Source: Perilla frutescens (Eukaryota; Streptophyta; Magnoliopsida; Lamiales; Lamiaceae). Taken from it: a stretch of DNA of 64,000 bases. The position numbers were made by a program, and so were the translations under genes. This document shows, in pieces, positions 31,881-42,140 of this stretch (the first letter of the stretch is position 1; the number at the start of each line of letters is the position of its first letter). The stretch covers positions 38,180,664 through 38,244,663 of the forward strand of contig BRKX01000006.1 in the NCBI GenBank assembly GCA_026008535.1, read 5' to 3'. The notes beneath the pieces were generated by a model that ran no database searches, had not been told where the DNA came from, and saw only the letters and a program-made list of their open reading frames with translations.

Positions 31881-32162
31881 ATGAAAGGACTCCATGATCA
31901 GGTTGTTAAATGGAAAATGTTCACTCCGGGACAACAAGTACTGGTTTATCATTCCAGATTCAAGCTCATGGGAGGAAGTCTAAAGACCAAATGGGTCGGG
32001 CCATTTGAAGTGCATGCTGAATTTCCTAATGAGCTAGTACAAGTGAAAAATCGAAAAACAGGAAGGCATTTCAAAGTAAATGGGCACAGACTGAAACCTT
32101 ACCTAGGGCACACCGATCCTGAAGAAAGAGCAGTATGGCTCGCGGAGCCCAGTAATATCTGA
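31881..32162 (+). pseudogene. C-terminal end of integrase of the Tat-type element
   Basis: The 93-residue open stretch reads VVKWKMFTPGQQVLVYHSRFKLMGG, KTKWVGPFEV, LVQVKNRKTGRHFKVNGHRLKPYLG. This is the SH3-like C-terminal integrase region of Athila/Tat elements. It begins only about 100 bp after the end of gag, so protease, RT, RNase H and the integrase core (normally about 3 kb or more) are missing. The unit is therefore non-autonomous. No start codon context is meaningful here. Confidence 0.75.
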
Positions 32163-32371
32163 ATAGAGGAATGTCGTGCCCACGACAGTAACTAGGGCGC
32201 TATTGAGAGGCAACCCCGGTTTTTTTTTTAGTTTATTTTATTTTCAGTAATTTTTTTTTATTTATTTATTTTCTCTGATTTATCAAACTAGATTTGGAGA
32301 GTTTTCTAGTGTCTGCTTGAAAAAAAAATGCAAGAAGTAGTTAAGGATGAGAAGGCAACCTTGTTCATTTT

Positions 32372-32611
32372 GTGCCGAGGGCATACCCTTCGAGCATTCT
32401 GTTTTCAGTGTCTACAGGAACAAGCAGGAAGACACTAGGAGAAAGGGCACAAGAAGAAGTAATTGCTGTCAGAATGACCATGAAGAGGTTGGATAGCATT
32501 GAGAATGCCCTGTATCAGACTGCTGATGCCTGCTTGAGCAAGTTTGAACAAACCCTGACTGCATATTTCAAACATGCTGGCTTCACTTACCCGACATCCG
32601 CCCCGAACTAA
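32372..32611 (+). other. Short open reading frame downstream of the Tat pol remnant
   Basis: A 79-codon frame (MPRAYPSSIL ... MKRLDSIENALYQTADACLSKFEQTLTAYFKHAG) lies between the integrase remnant and the 3' LTR. The middle looks helical. I do not recognise it. Some Tat/Athila elements carry a third ORF in this place, but nothing here proves coding; it may be the end of such an ORF or chance. Confidence 0.25.
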
Positions 32612-33843
32612 CCTGGTTCAATTCATTTTCTTTAGTTTTTATGTTCTTTTATTTTCAGTTTTTAGGTATCGCTCTTATGCTACCCACTTTGCCTCAAGCA
32701 AAGTGTGTGGGTCGGGGTATTAGGTGTTGTTATTTTCTTTTTGTTGATGTCTGTTTGAACACTTTGCCTCGTGCAAAGTGTGTTGGTGGGTCGTTTTGAG
32801 TTAAGCATGCTTTCTGTGAAGTTTTTGGGGGCACTAGTTTCTGGTTGTTAATGTTGATAAATTTCTAATCGAGTCAGCATGCCCACACTAAAAGCAGGAA
32901 TGATGAATGAGTTGAGCATAAACCTGGTGAGATTTGAGCCTGCGCTGTTATGCCCATTTTACAGCATTCTTCTTTCATGTGTGTACATTCTGTGCTTAGA
33001 ATTTCCAGAACTTGCTTTTGGTCTACTTTAAAATCAGAAAGTTTAAAATGCAGGTGTAGATGATTTAGGCATTTTTCTTGCTTGAGCCCACTAAGCCAAA
33101 TAAAAAACCAACCTTTGACACAACTTTGCAGCCCTTTTGAGCCAATAAAATGCCCTAGCAGTTTTGTTGATATACCTCACTATATAAAGCCAGGGCATTA
33201 TAAGAACCTAAAGTAGGGGGAGTCACTGGACGGTTTTGAAAAAATGAAAATGCAATAAAAAAAGATAGGGAGAACGAATAAAAAAGAAAAAAAAAGAATA
33301 AAAAAATAAAAGTTTCCCCTAGTCCGAATGTTCAGAATGCCCACACTATCGAAAAATTTATAATCTGAACAGTGAATGAGGGCATGAGGAATTAAGAAAA
33401 AAGTTGTTGGTATGTCCCGTCAATGCTCCTGAGAGTTTTAGCTCAGTACCTATAGAATCCTACCTTACCTAAAGAGCCCCATTACAGCCCATGAAAGTCC
33501 TTTTGATACTTATGCATTTTTCCATTTATGAAATTGAAGAAAGAGCACTAGCAAGCTTATGGAATGAATAAGTATCGAATGATTGAGTTTGAGTGTAAAC
33601 ACTGAGCCTAAACACTGTGTGAAGAGAGTGTGGGAGGACCTATACGCTCAACTCAATTTTGACTTGCTAGGGCATGCTGATTACACAATAAAGTTTGTTG
33701 TTGAAACGTTGTGCCCACATGGATTAACAGGTTGCATGTTTTGTTTCTTTCGTGTCTGTTTCTTTTCCTTTCCCTTTTGTTTTTCATTTCTGGGTTCTTC
33801 GTACCCCATGCTTGAGGACAATCATGACTAAAGTGTGTGGGTG
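32612..33843 (+). mobile_element. 3' non-coding internal region of the complete Tat unit
   Basis: No convincing gene. It contains paired phrases CACTTTGCCTCAAGCAAAGTGTGTGGG (about 32687) and CACTTTGCCTCGTGCAAAGTGTG (about 32760), which can each fold as a hairpin, then A-rich runs and a duplicate of 27712-28362. The end (AAAGTGTGTGGGTG) is the candidate polypurine tract for the last LTR. Confidence 0.6.
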
Positions 33844-35425
33844 TGATGAGTCCATTTATTTCACATTTTTCTGGGCATTTTAGTCGCTCTAAATATCCTT
33901 TTTAGTGTCTTTATGTCGGAAAAGAACCAGGAAAGTGGTTTGGGCATTATGAGAGTCGAATCTGGCGAAAGAGGCGTTTTAGCCTTCAAATAAAATGAAA
34001 TGGATGAAATGGGCATATCAGATAAAAATCGACTTGAGCAGAAGATGTCGTGCCCACAGTACTCGCGCAGATTCAGAGGAGGCCGTGAAGAGGGCATTCC
34101 CGGAAAAAGCGGGATTCTATTGAAAGAAGATAAAATTTGGCACTGGATCCTTATCAGAATTGAAATCTAAATGGAAGAAGGAAAGTTTGTTCGTAGATGG
34201 ACTCTTGGACAACAATTTGGAAGATAAGGATGAGATTCCATAAATATCGGGATTCATCCAACAGATAAGGAAGTTTCCTTATCCAGTCAGAGTCCAGCGG
34301 GGATAGGAGATCCAGCAGATAAGGAAGTTTCCTCATCCAGTCAGAGTCCAGTGAGGCATAGCAATCCGGTAGATATGGAAGTTTTCCCTTTTTGGGGGAT
34401 TTTTATTTGATCTTTTGTACTCTTTTAAATACTAGTTTGATAGTGAGAAAAGGAGAACTCTATACCATATTATTTGCTGCACTTTTATTTTCGCACATAG
34501 TTTAGTTTCAACGCTGCTTCGGCAGCAAGACAACCTGGGGCCTTATGCCCACAGGGATTAGGATTTATATTTAATGTTGTTTACGTTTGGCATTGGAGTT
34601 GGACGAGTGTTAATTCAATTCCAGTAAGTTTTTATTGTTTATCATGTCTTTATTTTATGTCTTTATAATTCCATCTAGCATGAGTAGCTAGATTTATATT
34701 CCGGGTTGAACAAAGATGAAGATTTAACACACACTTAAAACTGGTGAGGCCGTGTGGGCATTTGACTGTACGAATGAGTTTCTGCTAGGTTTTGTTCAAA
34801 TGCTAGAAAAAAAGCGTGTTTAATATGACTAATGTGGCTGATCACTCTTTAGTCGTAATGGGCATTCTAGGGCTAAAAGAATTAATGAATCGTGACTGTG
34901 TGTTAATTCGATAGTAGCTGGGAACTTGGTGGGTTGTTGTGGGCACACGAGGAATCAGTAAACACAACAAACTTAGGTTGGTCTAGAGGCACAATGCTTC
35001 ATATCATTTACATCTCTTAGGGGAACCGGGAGGTGGGTGGTATGTTAGGGATTTAATTGACAAGGAATCACTTTTAAATCTAAATCGAAAGGATGAATGA
35101 GGAGATGTAGTGAGGAATCCGATCTCTATAACTGGGTGATTCAGTCATACAGGAAAATCAGTGTGCCCATGATCGAGTGAGTGTGAGTTAAATTGGAATC
35201 TAGTTCAATCCCGGAACCTTTTGTTATTTGATATTATTTTTAGTTTATTTTTGCAGATTTACTTTTAGTACAGTGACAACACAAAACCCCCCCTATTTGA
35301 TTGGTGACTCGAAGGTGGAATCACATCAGCTCTTTGTGGGATCGACCCTTACTCATAGCTAGCTACGCTCGCTGTGGGCACAGGAGCATATAAATTCATT
35401 TTGAGCGCGAAACAACCGCGCGTCA
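33844..35425 (+). mobile_element. Third (3') LTR of the Tat array
   Basis: The 1582-bp LTR has the same ends as 28363-29942 and is followed immediately by ATACA. Confidence 0.95.
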
Positions 35426-35430
35426 ATACA
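35426..35430. repeat. Target site duplication ATACA, right copy
   Basis: It matches 8557-8561, and the pol of D resumes in register after it. Confidence 0.9.
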
Positions 35431-36660
35431 TTACCATCCCGGGAAAGCAAATGTAGTAGCCGACGTATTGAGCAGAAAGAAACAAGGAGTGATGGGATGT
35501 CTGCTCACAAATAAGGAGGAACTTGTGAGAGCAATAGAAAAGATAGAATTAGAGTTAGTGTTTGCACCAAGCTCTACAGCAAGTGTAATAGCCACAGTTG
35601 TAGCCAAACCAGAACTACGGTCGAGAATCATAGATGCTTAGAAAGAAGATGAATGATTAGAAAAGATAAGACAAGAGTCAAAGTGGGTGAACCGAAAGAA
35701 TTTAGGAAAGATAACGATGGAGCTTTAATGTTCCGTGACAGATTATGCGTTCCCAGTGATGACACATTGAAGCAAGAAATTATGAGAGAGGCTTATAATA
35801 CTCTCTACATGGCACATCTAGGTAGCACAAAGCTATACAAGGACCTGAAACAATATTTCTGGTGGAATAATATGAAAAGGGGAGATAGCCACATTTGTGG
35901 AGAGATGTTTAACATACCAGCAAGTGAAAGTGGTACATCAACGACCTTCGGGATTATTGCAGCCGTTGGAAATTTTAGAGTGGAAATGGGAGCATATAAC
36001 AATGGATTCTGTGGTAGGCTTACCGCGATCAGTGAAAGGAAACTCATCAGTGTGGGTCATCATAGATCGATTGACCAAATCAGCACATTTCGTGCTGATC
36101 AAAACAACAACGGAATTAAGCAAATTGGCACAGATTTATGTGAAGGAGATTGTTCGACTACATGGAATTCCAATTTCTATCACGCCAGATCGTGATACTC
36201 GTTTCACATCAAGGTTTCGGAAGAGTCTTCAAGAAACAATGGGAATGAAGCTGAACTTCAGCACCGCTTTTCATCCTCAAATAGATGGTCAATTAGAGAG
36301 GATGATACAAATTCTTGAGGAAATGCTCTGATGAGTTGTGTTGGATGGAAATACCAGCAGGGAAAATGTTTAACCCTTAGTGGAATTTGCTTATAATAAA
36401 AGCTACCAATCAACTATAAAGATGGCACGATATGAAGCCTAGTATGGTCACAAATACAGATCGCCCCTATACTAGGATGAAGTTAGAGAAAGAAAAATTT
36501 TGGGTCCAGAGATCGTGCAAACCACTATCAAGATGATCGACCAAATTCGAACAAGAATGAAAGAAGCACAAGACAGACAGAAAGCTTATGCAAACAAGCG
36601 TAGAACAAACTTACAATTCCAAGTTGGTGAAAAAGTTTTCTTAAAGGTATCTCCAACATG
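35431..36660 (+). pseudogene. RNase H end and integrase of element D (resumed after insertion)
   Basis: Immediately after ATACA the translation is HYHPGKANVVADVLSRKKQG, the RNase H / integrase junction that follows NCMI at 8561. The zinc domain is broken by several stops and frameshifts (35640-35900). The core then reads KWEHITMDSVVGLPRS, VWVIIDRLTKSAHFVL, IYVKEIVRLHGIPISITPDRDTRFTSRF and STAFHPQIDGQLERMIQILEEML with D, D and E catalytic positions still visible, then a stop near 36329. The following stretch to about 36660 (ADDRQKAYANKRR-type linker) is in shifting frames. Confidence 0.8.
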
Positions 36661-36667
36661 AGGTGTT

Positions 36668-37035
36668 GTGAGATTTGGAAAACGAGACAAACTGAGACCA
36701 AGATTTATCGGGCCATTCAAGATACTAGAAAGAATTGGTGAGGTTGCTTACGGATTAGCTCTACCGCCAGACCTGTCACAAGTTCATGATGTATATCACG
36801 TTTCAATGCTCAGGAAATACGTGTTTGACCCAGAACACATTATCAAAGAAAGTGTTTTGATATGACGTATGAGGAAAAACCCCACGAAATTCTTGATAGA
36901 AAAATTCAAGTCCTAAGAAACAAGCAAATTCCATTGGTGCTTATGCAATGGAATCATTATGATCGAACTGAAGCAACGTGGGAAATAGAAAGCAAAATGA
37001 GACAGCAATATCCTGAGTTATTCGAAGGTACGTGA
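36668..37035 (+). pseudogene. Integrase C-terminus and chromodomain of element D
   Basis: 36668-36865 encodes RFGKRDKLRPRFIGPFKILERIGEVAYGLALPPDLSQVHDVYHVSML, the SH3-like end of chromoviral integrase. A stop and frame change at about 36863 follow. Then 36862-37035 reads TYEEKPHEILDRKIQVLRNKQIPLV, LMQWNHYDRTEATWEIESKM and YPELFEGT-stop, a chromodomain with the expected W-x-x-x-x-EATWE pattern. Chromodomains steer integration to marked chromatin. Its presence places D in the Tekay-like chromoviruses. The sequence after the stop (37036-37071) ends abruptly at copia DNA, so D has no 3' LTR here. Confidence 0.85.
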
Positions 37036-37071
37036 ATTTCGGGATTAAATTCTTTGAATCGGTAAAATTTC

Positions 37072-37289
37072 AGTTGGACTGTGTGCAAGACTCCAAGCCA
37101 TCCTGAAGAAAAGTGATCTCGAAGCAGCAAAGAGGATCATGAAGTATCTCAAGGGAACCATAAATCTTGGGTCATGGTATCCCAGAGATGATAGCTTGAG
37201 TATAACCGGCTACTCAGACTCATACTTCGGAGGATGCAAGATCGACAGAAAAAGCACCAGTGGAACATTTCAATTTCTTAGGAACAAAC
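37072..37289 (+). pseudogene. RNase H (first part) of Sirevirus E, truncated and split
   Basis: In-frame copia RT-RNase H text: LCARLQAILKKSDLEAAKRIMKYLKGT, then GYSDSYFGGCKIDRKSTSGTF. The 5' part of the element is missing; D DNA abuts at about 37071. The frame is cut at 37289 after RNK and resumes beyond element F with LISWFSKKQHSA (46353). Confidence 0.85.
37285..37289. repeat. Target site duplication CAAAC, left copy
   Basis: CAAAC precedes the left LTR of element F, and the same bases at 46348-46352 follow the right LTR. Confidence 0.9.
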
Positions 37290-37953
37290 TGTGATACCCC
37301 GTCCCTTTTTTTTCTAAATTATAAATTATAATTTTGGAAAATGAAGTTGAATTAATATTGTTTGAATATTAATTATGATGGTATGTTCGTATATTATGCC
37401 GTTGTTTTAATGTAGGTTGTTCCACTCAAGCCGATACGTCTTAGCACACAGTGGTATTATACTGAGTGTATAATACAGTTTGAATTTTTAATACTAAAAT
37501 GACGAATTATGTGTTAAGGAATGATTGTAATTGCGTTTAATTTTATGATTGTCATACCTTAATTTTATATAATCTCGGTGTGTGTATTGAATGAGTAGTA
37601 AATATGTTTTGAAAAATTCAAGTTGTGTATTGTATGTGTTTTCGAAAATAGCATAAATCGAGGGTCTCACTGAGTTTCGGTAGGGTTTCGTCCGGAGGTC
37701 ATAACTTTTGACTCGGTTGGAACAACGAGGCCCATAAGTACTCAAATCGAAGCTCTTTCAAAAATCTACAGTTTGAACGCAACCAGAAAGCGCGAACCCA
37801 TTCGAGTCGCGTTGTGAGGGGTCTACAGCGCGACCATGAAACGCGACCCCCTCGGTCGCGTGTCACCAGCTTCAGAGAGCCATTTTTCTTTGGCTCAAAT
37901 GCGACCTGTAAACGTGACCCCCCTAAGTCGCGCCCTGTTTCGGAAATTCTACC

Positions 37954-37962
37954 CTATAAATA
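37954..37962 (+). promoter_or_regulatory. TATA box in the element F LTR
   Basis: CTATAAATAC lies in the first third of the LTR, downstream of a CpG-rich stretch with repeated GCGACC/GGTCGC phrases. The same box is in the 3' LTR at 44641-44650. Confidence 0.6.
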
Positions 37963-38812
37963 CAACACTTCACCCATTTCTTCCATTCTCTTCACTCTTG
38001 GACGATTTCTTCCCAACTTCTCTCAAGGAGTTCTTCAAGCTTTGGTAGAGGATTCTCTTATCATCATCCATCAACTAAGGTAACTCCATACCTCTTCTTT
38101 TGGTGATTAAACACCATTTCCATGATGATTTGAATCTAGGGTTCATACCCAAAAATTAGGGTTTTCGATTCTAATGATCCTCATGCTTTGATATCTTAAA
38201 CATATGGTTTATTTACCTCCTTGAAGCTATATGTGAAGTTATATTGAATTCCTATGGTTCATTGTTGCTAGGGTTTGGATTTTTGCCCTAATTTCCCCTT
38301 GTTTTGTTGGTGTTTGATTGGAGGTGTTGTGATGCCTTTATGGAGTTGATTTTCATGTATGCTAGAGTCCTTAGATAAAGGTGTTTGTATATGAAATACT
38401 GGGTTTAAAGGATTTAAATTGAGTCATGATCATGTAGTTTGAATGTGTGCACGTAATGTGTTCAATTAAATGTCTCAAAGAGTTTTAATGTGTATTTTGA
38501 GTTCAAAATCATAGTATGAGCTTGTATATCCATGATTGTGTATGTGGATATGTTTGAAGACCTTAAAGTAAAGTATAGCATGAGTTTGGTCAAAGTTATG
38601 ATTTAATTGTATAACTCGACGTCTAAAATGAAAAGAGAATTAAAAGGTGCTAGGTGACGTGTTGGGGCTCGAGGAGGACGACTTGTGCATGGCCAAGAAG
38701 TATTTCAAAGGTTGAGAGATTATGAAAGAGTCTCGTAAGGTGGGGTAACTCTAAACTGTGAACACGTGTAAGGTTATAGTTATTGTTGTGCTTTGATTGT
38801 ATATGTATGAAT

Positions 38813-38895
38813 GAGACCCTTCAGGGTAAAACAGAGATCCTTCAGGGTCGACAACAGAGATCCTTCGGGGTCGACAAAAGAGATCTTTCGGGATC
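38813..38895 (+). repeat. Array of four 21-23-bp hairpin repeats in the F LTR
   Basis: Units start at 38813, 38834, 38857 and 38880, each of the form GAGAYCCTTCRGGGTC. Each can fold into a 4-5-bp stem with a TTCG or TTCA loop. The 3' LTR has the same array at 45396-45478 with different stem bases but mostly retained pairing. Confidence 0.85.
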
Positions 38896-39678
38896 GATAA
38901 TAGACTCGTTAATGTCCTTCCTGGGGGGTAGTATGTCTGCGGGCATCCCTATAGGGATAAAGATGTTCATTAACGGGGGCATCATGATGTTTGGGCCCTA
39001 CGGGGTTGAGACTAGTCTCCACAAAGAAAAAAAGTATGCATATGTTATATTTTCAATTGTGTAATTGGCTATAACTGTTTACAGTGCTGCCCACTGAGTA
39101 TGTTGTTAAATACTCACCCCATTCATTCAATGAATTTCAGGTTGAGGAGTCGAGGCCTGAGTAGGAGAGTTGTGAACACAAGAGAACCCTACAAGATTGT
39201 GTTTACTTTTACAAGCCTTTGGATACGTATATTACTATAATTATATTGAACGTTCTACTTATCTCATGATTAACGATTATTGGGAATGGAATTAGCCCGA
39301 TTTTTGTGGTTGTGATTGTATTTAACTTGATATAACATGTCAATGTTTTAAAGGTGGGTCGATTGACCTAGGAGCCCATGTTGTGTAAATATAGGTCATT
39401 GAATTCCTATGTTATGTTGTTGATTTAGGGTGCTAGACGGGCGGGTTGTGTCAACCTATGAGCCCGATAGGCTAGATGATTGTATGGATGACGTAGACGG
39501 GCTTATATAATGCTTCCATCAACTTCTATGTTGTGTGATAGTGTAGATTCGATAGATTGCATGCTAATTCGTGAAAAATTTACATTGAGAATTATGATGT
39601 CATGCATTTTCATGTTTTTCGACCTTAGCTTCCGCTCAATTTAAAATAAGCACTCCAAAATGAGTAAACAAGTTATTT

Positions 39679-39765
39679 GTTAAGTGACGTGGCCAAACAG
39701 AGTAGTTTGGTGTGTTATAAGTATGTTAAGTGACATGGCCAAACGGAGTAGTTCGGGGCATTACA
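39679..39765 (+). repeat. Tandem duplication of the terminal block of the F LTR
   Basis: GTTAAGTGACGTGGCCAAAC occurs at 39679 and, with one change, at 39725, each copy ending in a GGGGCATTACA-like phrase. The 3' LTR has the same arrangement (46261-46347). Confidence 0.85.
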
Positions 39766-39768
39766 AAT

Positions 39769-39780
39769 TGGTATCTGAGC
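39769..39780 (+). other. Primer binding site of element F
   Basis: TGGTATCTGAGC begins three bases after the LTR. It is the initiator tRNA-Met site TGGTATCAGAGC with one change. Confidence 0.85.
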
Positions 39781-40314
39781 TGGTCTACGCTCCTGTAGAC
39801 TTGTTCTGTATGTGTTTGATTTATGTATGAGAAATGTGGGTAGTTGTTCGCGACTGCTACTCGGCTTGACTCTGATCCTAAGGTATGTACCTTTTTGAAG
39901 GTTTTTCAAGTATGAGTAATGTGAATGGGGGTGTATGAATAGAGTGTGTCGGGAAAGAAGTTAAAGAAGTTAAAGAGTTGAATAAATCGTGATAGCATGA
40001 TAAAGAAAAGAATGAATGGTCTGAAGTTGGACAAAAGAAAAGAATGAATGGTCCGAAGTTGGACACTATAGATGAATGAAATGTATCTGTTGTCACGATC
40101 AACTATGATGTTTTAAATTCTCGATACACGCTTTAAAGAAATGAAATCTTGGAAGTTGTGTGTTTTCTTGATTATGAAAGGATGAAAAGTGCTTTAGTAG
40201 TCCTCGAATTAGCCTTAAGAATGACCTTAACCTAACGAGCTAGTGTGCCAAAAAGCTATTTCGAGCTTAGCATTTCATGTAAAGATAGTGGTGAATTGTT
40301 AAGGGATTAATATT

Positions 40315-42140
40315 CCTTCGGGAAAGAAAGTTTCTTCTAGCCAGATGGCGTATGGCCTGAAGCTAGAAATCAATAATAGAATGCTGAGAGCAGATCTTCA
40401 TGTATTAGAGATACATGATTTCGATGTAATCCTAGGTACGGATTGGTTGAGTGAGAATCATGCCACGAATAGATGTCGTGATCGTGAGGTCGAATTTGAT
40501 TTTCCGTGTGAGCCTAAGTTAATCTTCTATGGTGCAAGAACGAGGTCAACTAAGAGAATCATTACAGCAATGAAGGCAATGAAGTTTTTGAAGAAAAGAG
40601 AATGTCAGAGGGATTTCTCGTTAGCCTCGTGGAGTCAAAGTCTACCGAAGTGCAAGTGTCAGACGTATCGGTGGTCAATGAATTTCCTGATGTGCTTCTA
40701 GACGAGTTGCCAGGGATTCCTCCTGACCGTCAGATCGAGTTCACCATTGACCTAGTGCCAGGTGCGGCACCAATATCTAAAGCTTCGTATAGAATGGCGC
40801 CAAAGGAGTTGTAAGAGCTCAAAGTTCAACTTCAGGAGTTACTTGATAACAAGCTAATCTGGCCAAGTGTTTTACCATGGGGAGCACCTGTGCTATTCGT
40901 GAAGAAAAAAGATGGATCGATGCGGATGTGCATTGATTATAGAGAGTTGAATCAGTTAACGATCAAGAATAAGTATCCGCTGCCGAGAATGGAAGATTTG
41001 TTTGATCAACTGAAGGGAGCCGGTGTGTTTTCAAAGATCGACTTGAAGTCCGGCTATCATTAATTGAAGATCAATGAGAATGACATCCCAAAGACGAGAT
41101 TTAGAACGCGATATGGTCACTATGAGTTCACAGTGGTACCTTTTGGATTGACCAATGCACCGGGAGTGTTCATGGACTTGATGAATCGAGTGTTCCATCC
41201 GTACCTCGACCAGTTCGTAATAGTCTTCATCGATGATATCTTGATTTATTCAAGAAGCAAGGAGCAACACGCTGAGTATCTCAGAATTGTATTGGAGATG
41301 CTAAGGAAAGAAGGGTTGTATGAAAAAATTTTCAAAATGCGAGTTCTAGTTGGAGTGAGTGGCATTTCCTGGCCATGTGGTAACATCAAATGGAATCGAG
41401 GTAGATTCATCAAAGGTGAAAGTTGTTAGCAATTGGAAGACGCCATTGAATGTTAATGAAGTCCGAAGTTTCCTAGGACTGGCGGGCCACTATAGAAGAT
41501 TTATCGAGGGGTTTTCTAAGATATCAGGCCCTTTGACAAGATTAATGAGGAAGAATGAGAAGTTCCAATGGAGCGAGAAGTGTGAGCAGAGTTTTCAAGA
41601 ATTAAAACGACGTCTTGTGTCAGCCTCAGTGTTGACCATTCTTGATGGGACTGAAGTAAGTGTCATCTACAGTGACGCCTCGAAGCAAGGACTTGGGTGT
41701 GTTTTAATGCAACATGGAAAGGTATTGGCGTATGCATCAAGACAGTTGAAGATGCCTGAGCATAATTATCCGATGCATGATCTCGATCTAGCTGCCGTAG
41801 TTTATGCATTGAAGATTTGAAGGCAATATCTTTATGGAAGCAAGTGCGAGATTTACACCGACCACAAAAGCTTGAAGTACTTCTTCACCTAGAAGGAGTT
41901 GAATTTGCATCAAAGAAGATGGTTATAGTTGGTGAAGGATTACGACTGTACGATCTTATATCATCCTGGAAAGACGAATGTTGTAGCTGATGCCTTAAGT
42001 CGAAAGAGCTACCTTCCAACCAAGCGAAGCCATTTGAAGTCCAACCGACTTGTGCTACTCCATAGCAACCTCGCCAGGAAGAAGGTACGTGATGCTCAAG
42101 AAAGAGAAGACCCAAAGAAAAGATCGTTAAGAAGATAGAC
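40315..42140 (+). pseudogene. Protease-RT-RNase H remnant of element F
   Basis: The internal region enters pol partway through protease: LRADLHVLEIHDFDVILGTDWLSENHA (about 40387). There is no gag between the PBS and this point. The RT region is spread over several frames: FPDVLLDELPGIPPDRQIEF (40690), MCIDYRELNQLTIKNKYP, FSKIDLKSGYH then a TAA at about 41061 where relatives have CAA, then the catalytic FIDDILIYSRS (about 41230). A frameshift near 41335 precedes FLGLAGHYRRFIEGFS and RNase H (YSDASKQGLGCVLMQ, TDHKSLKYF). The open reading ends soon after HPGKTNVVADALSRK (about 41990). Confidence 0.85.

Larger units (their letters stand above)
37290..39765 (+). mobile_element. 5' LTR of Tekay-type element F
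   Basis: The 2476-bp LTR starts TGTGATACCCC and ends GGGGCATTACA. Its partner is 43977-46347 (2371 bp; the difference includes a missing stretch near 44790). A TATA box is at 37954-37962. It contains a 23-bp hairpin repeat array (38813-38895), a 14-bp palindrome (38945-38958) and a duplicated terminal 46-bp block. Confidence 0.95.

Noticed and set aside
37836..38083. Overlapping short open frames in the element F LTRs (also at about 44501-44770)
   Set aside because: They recur in both LTRs, lie across the TATA box and have no recognisable protein wording; they are by-products of the CpG-rich LTR segment.
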